Below the pieces are notes generated by a model that was given only the letters and a program-made list of their open reading frames with translations, was not told the DNA's origin and ran no database searches. From positions 62,001 through 126,000 of the forward strand of contig NZ_MKIN01000018.1 in assembly GCF_001938985.1 (NCBI RefSeq): a stretch of DNA of 64,000 nucleotides, given 5' to 3'. The stretch's first letter is position 1, and the number at the start of each line of letters is the position of its first letter. Positions 54,580 to 63,800 of the stretch are shown here, piece by piece. The position numbers and the translations under genes were made by a program. The DNA is from Gillisella taibaishanensis. GTDB taxonomy: Bacteria > Pseudomonadota > Alphaproteobacteria > Rhizobiales > Rhizobiaceae.

Positions 54580-56159
54580 ACGCCCGGCCGGCTGGCCGCC
54601 CTGCGGTCAATCCCTGGATCATTGCCGTGGTCGTGGCGCTTGCCAGTTTCATGGAAGTGCTTGACACAACCATTGCCAATGTTGCCTTGAACTATATTTC
54701 GGGCGGCCTCGGCGTCAGTCAGGACGAGGCATCCTGGGTGGTAACCACCTATCTCGTCGCCAACGCCGTCATCGTTACGGCAACCAGCTATATGGTGCGG
54801 GTGCTTGGCCGCAAGACCTTCTTCCTCGGCTGTCTGGCGCTGTTTACCGTCAGTTCCGTGCTGTGCGGCTTTGCACCCAATCTGCAGGTCCTGTTGATTG
54901 CGCGTGTTCTGCAGGGCATCGGTGGCGGCGGCATGGTGCCGGTGGCGCAGTCTATCCTGGCCGACAGCTTTCCACCGGAAAAACGCGGCCAGGGCTTTGC
55001 CCTTTTCGGCGTCGCCGTCGTGGTGGCGCCGGTGGTCGGCCCGACGCTGGGCGGTTGGCTTTCGGATAATTTCTCCTGGCACTGGTGCTTCCTGATCAAC
55101 GGCCCGGTCGGCGCGCTAACGCTGTTTGCCGTGGCCATGCTGATCCGCGATCCCGAAGGCAGCGCCGATGAACGCGCCAAGGCCCGTAAGGAGCATGGCG
55201 GTTTTGACTGGATCGGCTTTGGCCTCGTCGCCACCTTTCTCGGCACGCTGGAACTGGTGCTCGACCGGGGCCTGGAAGACGATTGGTTCGCCTCCGACTT
55301 CATTATTATCGCCAGCGTCATCTGCGTACTTGCCTTTGCGCTGACCATTCCCTGGGAGCTCAAGCACAAGAACCCGGCGGTTGACGTCCGTATGTTGGCA
55401 AGCCGGCAATTCGGGGCCTGTTTCTTGGTGATGATGGCAACGGGCGCGCTGCTTCTGGCCACCACCCAGTATCTGCCGCAATTCGTACAGGAAAATCTGG
55501 GCTATACCGCCACCTGGGCCGGGTTGATGCTGTCGCCGGGCGGCATGGTCACGATGTCGATGATGTTCGTCGTTGGTATGCTGTCATCGCGGGTCCAGCC
55601 GAAATATCTGATTGCCGCAGGTGCCGGTTTCGTGGCACTCGCCATGTATCTGGTCACGAAAGCCTATGGCGATACCGGTTTCTGGTATCTGGCCAAGGCT
55701 CGCATGGTGCAGGGGCTCGGCCTGCCGCTGATCTTCCTGCCGATCACCTCGGCTTCCTACTATGGCCTGCCGCCCAGCAAGACCGACCAGGCGTCTGCAC
55801 TGCTCAATGCTGCCCGCAATACCGGCGGGTCGATTGGGGTTTCGCTGATTTCAAACATCATCAGCCACCACGAACAGACCCATCAAAGCCGCCTGATCGA
55901 ACATGTCATCCCCTCCAGCCAGGCGTATCAGCAGACCTTGAGCCAGGTGACCAATTATTTCATGGGGCAGGGCAGTTCCCAGGGCACGGCCCAGCAGCAG
56001 GCGCTGGCCTGGATCAACAACCAGGTGCAAAGCCAGGCGTCATTCCTCGCCTATATGGATGCCTTCTGGGTGCTGACGCTGATTTCGCTCTGCGCCATCC
56101 CGCTGGCCCTGACGCTGCGCAATGTCAAATTGGGTGGCAAGGTGTCGATGGGGCATTAG
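54576..56159 (+). CDS. emrB: EmrB-like DHA2 drug:proton antiporter (second efflux set)
   Basis: The 527-aa antiporter has 14 predicted membrane segments. The segment 1 motif is LDTTIANVALNYISGG and the antiporter motif region contains VVGPTLGGWLSDNFSW. It is distinct from the copy at 41309, and its C-terminus carries an extra Gln-rich loop (GQGSSQGTAQQQALAW). A terminator follows. Confidence 0.93.
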   Translation: MNARPAGRPAVNPWIIAVVVALASFMEVLDTTIANVALNYISGGLGVSQDEASWVVTTYLVANAVIVTATSYMVRVLGRKTFFLGCLALFTVSSVLCGFAPNLQVLLIARVLQGIGGGGMVPVAQSILADSFPPEKRGQGFALFGVAVVVAPVVGPTLGGWLSDNFSWHWCFLINGPVGALTLFAVAMLIRDPEGSADERAKARKEHGGFDWIGFGLVATFLGTLELVLDRGLEDDWFASDFIIIASVICVLAFALTIPWELKHKNPAVDVRMLASRQFGACFLVMMATGALLLATTQYLPQFVQENLGYTATWAGLMLSPGGMVTMSMMFVVGMLSSRVQPKYLIAAGAGFVALAMYLVTKAYGDTGFWYLAKARMVQGLGLPLIFLPITSASYYGLPPSKTDQASALLNAARNTGGSIGVSLISNIISHHEQTHQSRLIEHVIPSSQAYQQTLSQVTNYFMGQGSSQGTAQQQALAWINNQVQSQASFLAYMDAFWVLTLISLCAIPLALTLRNVKLGGKVSMGH

Positions 56160-56198
56160 AGGCCGAGGCCGAATGGCCGGAAAGACCAGAAACGCAAA

Positions 56199-56228
56199 AA
56201 GGGGCGTGCCGCCACACGCCCCTCTTTC
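56199..56228 (+). terminator. Terminator after the second emrB
   Basis: GGGGCGTG and CACGCCCC pair over a 6-base loop and are followed by TCTTTC; an A run precedes the stem, so it may also serve the opposing gene. Confidence 0.75.
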
Positions 56229-56251
56229 GCGTAGTCACAGGCTGGCTGTGG

Positions 56252-56560
56252 CTACTCCTCGTCCGTATCCATATATTCCATGTAGCGTGCCTCGACCTGC
56301 TGGGTCGGAGATGCTGCCTGGGCCTCGTCCACTGATGTGGAGGAGGGGCTAGTCTTCAGGGCCGCGGTCTTTTTGGTGGAATCCAGGCTCCAGAGCGCAT
56401 TGGCCAGGGAGGCGGACAATAGCGTGCTGGTAGAATTTCCTCCGGCAGAGCGCGAACGGGGCGTGGTCGCAGGCTCTACGGCAACGTCCTCGACACTTGA
56501 GGTGCCGTAGACATACCGGTTCTGATACTGTGAATTGCCAAGGCTGCTGTCGATCCTCAT
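56252..56560 (-). CDS. Hypothetical protein, Ser/Thr/Ala-rich
   Basis: The 102-aa protein has low complexity in the middle (Ser/Thr/Ala), no signal peptide or membrane segment, and an acidic end (EYMDTDEE). A conserved-looking segment is STLLSASLANALWSLDS. GAAAGGG lies ahead of ATG 56560. Family unknown. Confidence 0.6.
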   Translation of the reverse strand: MRIDSSLGNSQYQNRYVYGTSSVEDVAVEPATTPRSRSAGGNSTSTLLSASLANALWSLDSTKKTAALKTSPSSTSVDEAQAASPTQQVEARYMEYMDTDEE

Positions 56561-56872
56561 CGCAGGCCCTTTCTGTTCGCTTCGTTAAGGTATTTTTAAC
56601 CATTGAAGCTTGCGCGAGGCTTGCGTGTTTTTAAGGTCTGGCGAGCAATAGTGGGGTGGGTGGCCGAAATCTCTAGATGTAGTTTTATCAATTATTTCTA
56701 CTGAAGAATAAGTGAATTTTTCGGGAGGGTCAGTAGTTTGCGGTGCAAAATGACAAAGCACAAAGGTTACTGGACGTCTAAACAAAGAAAATCCATGGCC
56801 CGTGAGAAGGCAGACCTTGGTTGACAGCTCAGCCGGCACCAGGACTCGCCTCTTTTTTAAATGATCGTCGTA
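56561..56872. other. Intergenic region, no gene seen
   Basis: About 310 AT-richer bases lie between two leftward genes. An 84-codon frame at 56585-56839 has no ribosome site or family likeness. Nothing else was recognised. Confidence 0.45.
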
Positions 56873-57439
56873 TCAAGCTTTGCTGGCCAAAGCCTTCAGG
56901 CACTGTTCGAAGGCGGTGAGATCGGAATAAAGCCGGTCTGCTGGTGCCCTATGGGCAAAAATCGGCCCGCCGCGCCGTTCGACGCCGCCATGCAGCATCA
57001 GGTTCTCGATCATGTCGAAGTCCTCGAGCGACAATCCATCCGGTCCGCGCTTGCGCCCGTCCTCGCCTTCCGTCACCTGGCCCTGATAGAAGTCGGATGT
57101 GCGGGCGAAGTGATTGTCGACGATATTGGTATAGGCGGCGACCAGCTTGCCCTGGGCGCACATATAGCCAAGCTCGAAGGCGGTGCCGGGATCGGCGGCA
57201 ATGCCGCGAAATGGGGTGAGATTGGCAATCACGCCATCCGCCCGGTTCATCATGTCCTCGTCGACGCCGCTGATTTTCAGCCCGAATTCATGCAGGGTCG
57301 GGGCCGGCTCGATGGAGATGTCACCCGGGCAGATCGGCTCGAACCCATAGGCACGGGTCATCTCGGCCTTGGTGTCCAGCACCTCGCGGGCGTCGGGCAG
57401 AAACACTTCGGGACCGGCAAGATAGAGTTTCAGCGGCAT
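56873..57439 (-). CDS. Nucleoside 2-deoxyribosyltransferase
   Basis: The 188-aa enzyme cleaves or transfers 2-deoxyribose between bases. The N-terminal LYLAGPEVF and the catalytic-site block ADPGTAFELGYM (nucleophile Glu) are intact. It stands alone. The fold is the same as the retron effector's N-terminal half, but this is the ordinary metabolic form with the DPGT loop. Confidence 0.9.
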   Translation of the reverse strand: MPLKLYLAGPEVFLPDAREVLDTKAEMTRAYGFEPICPGDISIEPAPTLHEFGLKISGVDEDMMNRADGVIANLTPFRGIAADPGTAFELGYMCAQGKLVAAYTNIVDNHFARTSDFYQGQVTEGEDGRKRGPDGLSLEDFDMIENLMLHGGVERRGGPIFAHRAPADRLYSDLTAFEQCLKALASKA

Positions 57440-57584
57440 GATGGGCTCCGGGCAAGAAAAAGGGCCGCAGGCTTTATACCAACGGCCCTAACTCTTACCT
57501 GTCACCAAAATGGTGTGAAACGGTAGCCGGTTTCTGCGTCTATCCAAAGGATTGAGCGCTTAGAAGCCTCAGTTCTTTGTTTCT

Positions 57585-57635
57585 ACGCATTCCCCGAGGC
57601 AAAACCGTTTCCCACTTTTCGTGAAAATGCTCTAA
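57585..57635. repeat. Palindromic repeat, family A-like short element
   Basis: GCATTCCCCGAGGCAAAACC faces CCCACTTTTCGTGAAAATGC in a palindromic arrangement, as at 4776-4827. It touches the ribB stop codon and could act in transcript ending. Confidence 0.65.
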
Positions 57636-58732
57636 ACGATCTCTGTCTGCGAAATCTTGATCCCAAAACCTTCGAGCCCGACATAGTGGCGCTCGCGCGA
57701 GGCCAGCAGGCGGATCGAGGTGACGCCGAGGTCCTTCAGGATCTGGGCACCCAGGCCGATTTCCAGCCATTCGCTGTCGCGGGCCTGTGCTTCCTGATGG
57801 GCTTCGCGGTCTTGTTTGCCGGCGCGTGCCGTGGTGGAGGCTCCGACCCCAACAGATCCCTCGCGCAGATAGACGATCACGCCGCGGCCCTTTTCGGAGA
57901 TCCGCTTCATCAGCGTGTCGATGTGGCGCGCGCCGCCGAAGACGTCAGATCCGACATTTTCCAGATGCAGGCGCACCGGGATATCGACGCCGTCGCGGAT
58001 ATCGCCGAAGACCACGGCGAGATGCTGCATCGGGTCCCAGGGCAGGGAATAGGCATGCGCCTTGGCCGGGCCGTAGGGGGTCTGAATGTCGAAAGTCGAC
58101 ATCGACTGGATCAGCGTTTCCTTGCGCTGGCGGTAAGCGATCAGGTCGGCTACCGAAATCTGCTTGAGATTGTGCTGCTGCGCAAAGGTCGCGACCTGCG
58201 GGCCGCGCATGACGGTGCCGTCGTCATTGACCATTTCTGAGATCACGCCAATGGGCGGTAGATTGGCCAGGCGGCAGAGATCGACCGCGGCTTCCGTATG
58301 GCCCGAGCGCATCAGGACACCGCCTTCGCGCGCGACCAGCGGGAAGATGTGGCCGGGACGGACGAAATCGGCAGCGCCGACATTTGGGTTGGCGAGATTG
58401 CGCACTGTCAGATTGCGGTCGTCGGACGAAATGCCGGTCGTGGTGCCATGCTTGAAATCGACGCTGACGGTGAAGGCCGTCGTATGAGCGCTGTCGTTTT
58501 CGGCAACCATGGCCGAGAGATTGAGGCGCTTGGCCTCTTCCTTCGGCATGGGCGCGCAGACGATGCCCGAGGTGTGGCGGATGATGAAGGCCATCTTTTC
58601 CGGCGTGCAGTGCACGGCGGCAACGATCAGGTCGCCTTCGTTCTCGCGGTCGTCGTCATCGGTGACGATGACGATTTCGCCGGCCTCGAAAGCCCTGATG
58701 GCGTCAACGACGCGGCTCTGGTCATAGGTCAT
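57632..58732 (-). CDS. ribB: 3,4-dihydroxy-2-butanone 4-phosphate synthase with degenerate cyclohydrolase II domain
   Basis: The 366-aa riboflavin enzyme has a complete RibB half: DDDDRENEGDL, then GHTEAAVDLCRLANLPPIGVI. The C-terminal half has the fold of GTP cyclohydrolase II, but the zinc cysteines are gone: the segment reads LHLENVGSDVFGGARHID where active enzymes have C-x10-C-x-C. Only the RibB reaction is expected. Such RibB-RibX fusions are known in Alphaproteobacteria. ATG 58732 follows AAGGGA. It is downstream of aroC by 16 bases. Confidence 0.93.
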   Translation of the reverse strand: MTYDQSRVVDAIRAFEAGEIVIVTDDDDRENEGDLIVAAVHCTPEKMAFIIRHTSGIVCAPMPKEEAKRLNLSAMVAENDSAHTTAFTVSVDFKHGTTTGISSDDRNLTVRNLANPNVGAADFVRPGHIFPLVAREGGVLMRSGHTEAAVDLCRLANLPPIGVISEMVNDDGTVMRGPQVATFAQQHNLKQISVADLIAYRQRKETLIQSMSTFDIQTPYGPAKAHAYSLPWDPMQHLAVVFGDIRDGVDIPVRLHLENVGSDVFGGARHIDTLMKRISEKGRGVIVYLREGSVGVGASTTARAGKQDREAHQEAQARDSEWLEIGLGAQILKDLGVTSIRLLASRERHYVGLEGFGIKISQTEIV

Positions 58733-58748
58733 GATAAAATCCCTTACT

Positions 58749-59849
58749 TCAACGTTCCCTCTGGCGTCCGGTCTGGCCCCGGTCGCGCAGATAGTGATCG
58801 GCCAGCGCGCAGGCCAGCATGGCTTCGCCAACAGGCACGGCGCGAATGCCGACGCAGGGGTCGTGACGGCCCTTGGTGCGGATATCGACATTGCGGCCTT
58901 CGGCGTCGATTGACTGACGCTCGGTCAGGATCGACGATGTCGGCTTGATGGCAAAGCGCGCCACGATCGGCTCGCCAGTGGAAATGCCACCGAGAATGCC
59001 GCCGGCATGGTTGGAGAGAAACAGCGGCTTGCCGTCATTGCCCATCCGCATCTGGTCGGCATTTTCCTCGCCGGTGATTTCGGCAGCGCCGAAACCATTG
59101 CCGATTTCCACGCCCTTGACGGCATTGATCGACATCAGCAGCGAGGCGATGTCCTGGTCGAGCTTGGCATAGATGGGAGCGCCGAGCCCGGCAGGCACGC
59201 CTTCGGCGACCACTTCCACCACGGCGCCGACCGATGAACCGGCCTTGCGGATGCCGTCGAGATACTCTTCCCAGACAGGCACGATCTTCGGGTCGGGCGC
59301 AAAGAACGGATTGTTGCCGACCTCGGCCCAGTCCCAATTGTTGCGGTCGATCTTGTGGGTGCCGATCTGCACCAGCGCGCCACGAATGGTCACGCCGGGC
59401 ATGACGAGCCGGGCAATGCCGCCGGCCGCAACCCGGGCCGCCGTCTCGCGTGCCGAGGAGCGCCCGCCGCCGCGATAGTCGCGAATGCCGTATTTGACGT
59501 CATAGGTATAATCGGCATGACCGGGCCGGTATTGATGGGCGATTTCGCCGTAATCCTTCGAGCGCTGGTCGGTGTTTTCGATCATCAGCGAAATCGGCGT
59601 GCCTGTGGTGATCATCGACCCGTCCTCCTGCGGCATGACGCCGGAGAGAACCTTGACCAGATCGTCCTCGCGGCGCTGGGTGACGAAGCGGGACTGGCCC
59701 GGCTTGCGCTTGTCGAGCCACACCTGGATGTCCTCGAGGGTAAAGCGCAGCCCGGGCGGGCAGCCATCCACCACAGCGCCAAGCGCCGGCCCATGGCTTT
59801 CGCCCCAGGTGGTGACGCGGAAAAGGTGACCGAAACTGTTATGCGACAT
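58749..59849 (-). CDS. aroC: Chorismate synthase
   Basis: The 366-aa FMN-dependent enzyme makes chorismate from EPSP, the last step of the shikimate pathway. Signatures [36 protein letters not shown] and [14 protein letters not shown] are present. ATG 59849 begins [20 protein letters not shown]; the 11 residues upstream are not family-like. It forms an operon with ribB. Confidence 0.96.
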   Translation of the reverse strand: MSHNSFGHLFRVTTWGESHGPALGAVVDGCPPGLRFTLEDIQVWLDKRKPGQSRFVTQRREDDLVKVLSGVMPQEDGSMITTGTPISLMIENTDQRSKDYGEIAHQYRPGHADYTYDVKYGIRDYRGGGRSSARETAARVAAGGIARLVMPGVTIRGALVQIGTHKIDRNNWDWAEVGNNPFFAPDPKIVPVWEEYLDGIRKAGSSVGAVVEVVAEGVPAGLGAPIYAKLDQDIASLLMSINAVKGVEIGNGFGAAEITGEENADQMRMGNDGKPLFLSNHAGGILGGISTGEPIVARFAIKPTSSILTERQSIDAEGRNVDIRTKGRHDPCVGIRAVPVGEAMLACALADHYLRDRGQTGRQRER

Positions 59850-60056
59850 AGGCTGAAACCGGTTTGCTTGCGCGCGGGGCAACCCCGCCTTTCAGGCCCA
59901 CTCTTAGTGGAAAAGCCTTGGAGCTGAAAAGCCTTTCTTTGCGGCAAGGCGGCGAAATCGGGAAAAGCTTTGCTGAGAGGCGGCCGGCGCATGTTTCGTT
60001 GTTTTGCACTGCTGAGGCGGGAGAAGTCCCCGGCGGCAAAGTTGATGTCGCCGCCG
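59850..60056. other. Intergenic region ahead of aroC
   Basis: About 200 bases without a supported gene; the promoter of aroC-ribB must lie here, but none was identified with confidence. Confidence 0.4.
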
Positions 60057-60569
60057 TTATAAGGTCAGACAGACGATAGCGAGGATAAAAGCGAGAATGG
60101 CGACGCCATAGAGCCAGAGATGACGGCCGCCGAAGACGTGTACGGTCATGATGATCAGAGCGAAACCGATCGTTAAAATCATCAACTGACCCTTAAAAAG
60201 CTCGAGGAAATGTGACCAGTGAAACGCCCCTTGTTCACTGCTCATTTCAACCCGAAGGGCACTGGAGAGACATAGGCAGAGCACTCCGGTCACAAGCGCA
60301 ATGATAGGTCCTTTGATGGCGGGACGACTGCCCGTTTGCGGTTGCTTGACCAAAAGGTATATCTGCACGGCATAGAAGCTCACGAAGGGCGTGAGCAGTG
60401 CAGCAAGCACCAGCAGAGTCCGTTTCAATGGAGGGAGGGCTTCAAGTTCGAGCGATAGTGACAGCCGGGCGATCCAGACGGCATGAGAGATCAGGCCGAT
60501 GACGCCGACCGTCAGCAGGATCATCAGCACCAGAAGTACCTGGGCAAGGGCATTGCTGTTCACATACAT
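60057..60569 (-). CDS. Hypothetical integral membrane protein
   Basis: The 170-aa protein has five hydrophobic segments, at about 8-30, 48-70, 86-103, 127-146 and 149-168. No catalytic motif or known family was recognised. ATG 60569 has only a weak ribosome site (GTAGAGAACA). It is leftward and separate from aroC. Confidence 0.65.
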   Translation of the reverse strand: MYVNSNALAQVLLVLMILLTVGVIGLISHAVWIARLSLSLELEALPPLKRTLLVLAALLTPFVSFYAVQIYLLVKQPQTGSRPAIKGPIIALVTGVLCLCLSSALRVEMSSEQGAFHWSHFLELFKGQLMILTIGFALIIMTVHVFGGRHLWLYGVAILAFILAIVCLTL

Positions 60570-60871
60570 TGTTCTCTACCTGATCCAGGTGAACGTCCAT
60601 GCAGGTTGGCGTGCGGCAAAGTCCGATTGCCTGGCTCTTCAAAAGCTCGGATACAGCAGCGACCTTGCGTCGCGACATGCGCGACCCCTTACAGCCGTGC
60701 CGCCGTGACCGCAGACATAAGCCTATAATGTCTCACCGCTCAATGGAACCGGCATCACTTTTTTCGATGAGCCTCTACAAGGGATCATCCTGAAAGCCAG
60801 ATAGGATTATACCTCGGATTGAGTTGTTACCGTGTGTGTTGCGCGGTTTTTAAGACGTGCGCGCTGTGGCG
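60570..60871. other. Intergenic region, nothing recognised
   Basis: About 300 bases between two leftward genes. Rightward frames within it have no ribosome site or family likeness. No terminator hairpin with a T run was seen. Confidence 0.4.
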
Positions 60872-63800
60872 TTACCCCGCCATCTGCTGCCGGCGATCGA
60901 GGGCGAAGCGGCTGAATTCGTCGAAGGGCAGGGGCTTGGCGAAGGCATAGCCCTGCAGCAGGTCACAGCCGAGATCGCGCAGGATTTGGGCATGGGCGGC
61001 ACTTTCCACACCTTCGGCGACGGTGGCGACACCAAGCGAGCGGGCGATGTCGATGATCGAGCGCACCATGGCCCGTTCCCGATTGGATTCGAGAATGGGC
61101 ATGACCAGCTGCCGGTCGATCTTCAGTCGCTTGGGCTGCAATTTCAAGAGGCTTATGATCGACGTATGACCGGTGCCGAAATCGTCGATTTCGATCTCGA
61201 TGCCGAGCGCCTTGATACGTTCGATATTGCTGGTGGCAATTTCCTCGCTTTCGTCGAGGAAGATCGATTCGACCAGCTCGAACGAGATTTCGCCGGGCGA
61301 AATACTGAGGCTTTCCAGCGTGTTGATCAAACCCGTATCATGCAGCCGGCGCGAGGATACATTGACCGAGATCTTCGGGATCTTGAGGCCGATCGCCGCC
61401 CAGCGCATCTTGTCCTTCAGCGCCTGTTCCAGGACGATCTGGTCGATCCGCGCCATGACGTTGAGATCTTCGGCCACTTTCAGGAAGCTGTTGGAGGGCA
61501 AGACGCCGTGAACCGGATGCTGCCAGCGCACCAGCGCCTCTGCGCCAACAAGCTCCATGCTATTGGCACAGAACTGCGGCTGATACCAGGCGGTGATCTC
61601 GTCGTTGTCGAGTGCGTTGAGCAATTCGTCGGCGGTGCGTTTGGATCTGAGGATATTGGCCTGCAGTTTGTCGGTAAAGAATTCGAAACAGTTGCGGCCC
61701 TGGCGCTTTGCCTCGTAGAGCGCCAGGTCGGCATTGATCAGCAGCTTGCGCGCATCGGTGCCGGTTTCGCGCGCTTTGGCAATGCCGATCGAAACGCCAC
61801 AGCGGCAGACCGTGCCCTCGAACGCGACGGGAACATTGACATCGCGGATGATCGCATCGGCCAGCGCGGCGATCGTACCCGTGTCGGCGTAATCGCGCAG
61901 CAGCACGACGAACTCGTCTCCACCGATCCGCGCCACGAGATCGTCGATCCCGACACGGCGTTTCAGCACCCGCGCGACATGCTCCAGCATGGCATCGCCT
62001 GCCGCGTGGCCGAGCGTATCGTTGATCTCCTTGAAACGGTCGAGGTCGAGATGCAGTATGGTGAAAAGCGGCCGGCTGGTTTGCGCCAGTACGGTCAATC
62101 CATCCAGCGCCACATCCAGCTGGCGCCGGTTGGCAAGGCCGGTCAACGGGTCGTGCAGGGCGTTGAACTCGACGCGGTTCTTGGTCAATTCCAACTCGAT
62201 ATTGCGTGCTTCGGCCTCGGCTTTCGCCTTGCGCAATTCCTCGGTCATCAACACATCGGCCGTTACGTCGAAGCTGACACCGACCAGTTTCTTCTGCCCG
62301 GACCGGTCGCTATGAACCTGGCCGACAGAGCGCACCCAGCGGAAGGTGCCATTTTCCAGCAGAACCCTGACGGTGACGTTCAGCCGGGTTTGCTGCTCGA
62401 TTGCCTCCCGGGATGCGGCGATGACAAGAGCGCGATCGTCGTCGTGAACGTGGCTCATCAACTTCAAGCCAGCTTCGCCTTCGCTTAGATCATGCACGTT
62501 GTAGAGCTGGCGCATGCGCTCATCCCAAATCGTCCTGCCAGTGACGAAATCATGCTCCCAAATGCCGCATCCATAGGAATCGAGTGCCAGTTCAAACCGG
62601 TAGGACAGGCTTTCCAGCTGCTGTTCGCGGGTCGAAAGTTCGTCCAGCGCCAGTTCCAGTTCGGCATTCTTGATGTCGGAACTTTCCTTGGCGGCACGCA
62701 GATCGTCCCGCATGGCGATGTCAGCGGTGATGTTCCAGACCAGGCCGATCACGGGGCTTCCCGGCAATGGCTGGGCCTCGTCGCCTTCGTTTGCCGCTCC
62801 ATCCAGCCTGCTGCCGACCGAGCGTACGTGACGTACCGCGCCGCCTTCGATCATCACCCGATAATCATGGCTGTGCTCGCCCTGCCGGCATGCGTCGATA
62901 TGTGCGACAACACTGGCTCGGTCATCAGGATGGATAGACGCCAGCCAATCCTCGACGGACTGGTCAAGGGTGTCTCGCTGGTATGATCCGTGCAACCGTG
63001 CTGCGCGTCCGTCCAGCTTGATCCTGTCGTCGCTGTCTTCCAGCTCCCACATGCCGATCTTGGAATTGTCCATTGCCAGTTGGAAACGCCGCGTCAGCGC
63101 CTGATATTTGTCCTCGCTCGCCCGCAATTGCCGCAGCCGCCGTGCCCGTGACAGGACCAGCACTGCCATGCCGGCAAGCGGCGCCGCAAAAGCCAGATCG
63201 GCAGCCACGAGAGCCAGGACGAAACTGCCGAAATCCGGCGGCAATTGCCGCCAACCCGCCTTCGGATGGCCGAAAATTTGCAGCGAGCCGGAATCGAATG
63301 CAAGCGTCGATATTTCCGGCCCGTAACGGATGACGCCGGGATTGCCGAAGATCGGATAGCTGCCGGTTGCGGTCTTGGCGGTGACGAAGAAATCGGTGGT
63401 AGAACCCGCCGCCTTCGGAAGGTTCAGACTGTCGGAGAGGGCCGACTCGATGAATTTGCCGGTGTCGAGCACGGCATGAACCTGGATCGGCTCCGGTCCG
63501 GCCGCATCATGAACTTCCAGGTCCAGCTGTAAATGGCCGTTATCGAGCAATTTTACCTGGGTTTCGCCATCGAGATCGATGGACATGCCGCTTGAGGCTG
63601 AAAGTCCCTGCGGCGTCCAGACCTGTTCGACGGCAGCACCGCGCGCCAAGGCAATGGATTTGAATTCCGGCTTTTCCTGCAGAATGCCGCGGATCAGCCC
63701 TTCCGTCTGGGCCGAGGCAAGCGCGTTGGGCATTGGCCTCAGTGCATCGGCCAGATGGCGCAATGTCTGGAAATCCTCCTGGGTTCTGTGGGCCATCAAC

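Noticed and set aside
58733..58748. FMN riboswitch ahead of ribB
   Set aside because: Only 16 bases separate aroC from ribB, too few for the aptamer, and no conserved FMN-element sequence is seen near aroC.
60857..62488. 543-codon rightward frame inside the GGDEF-EAL gene
   Set aside because: It is the antisense of a protein with intact GGDEF and EAL motifs; high-GC coding DNA leaves long open antisense frames.
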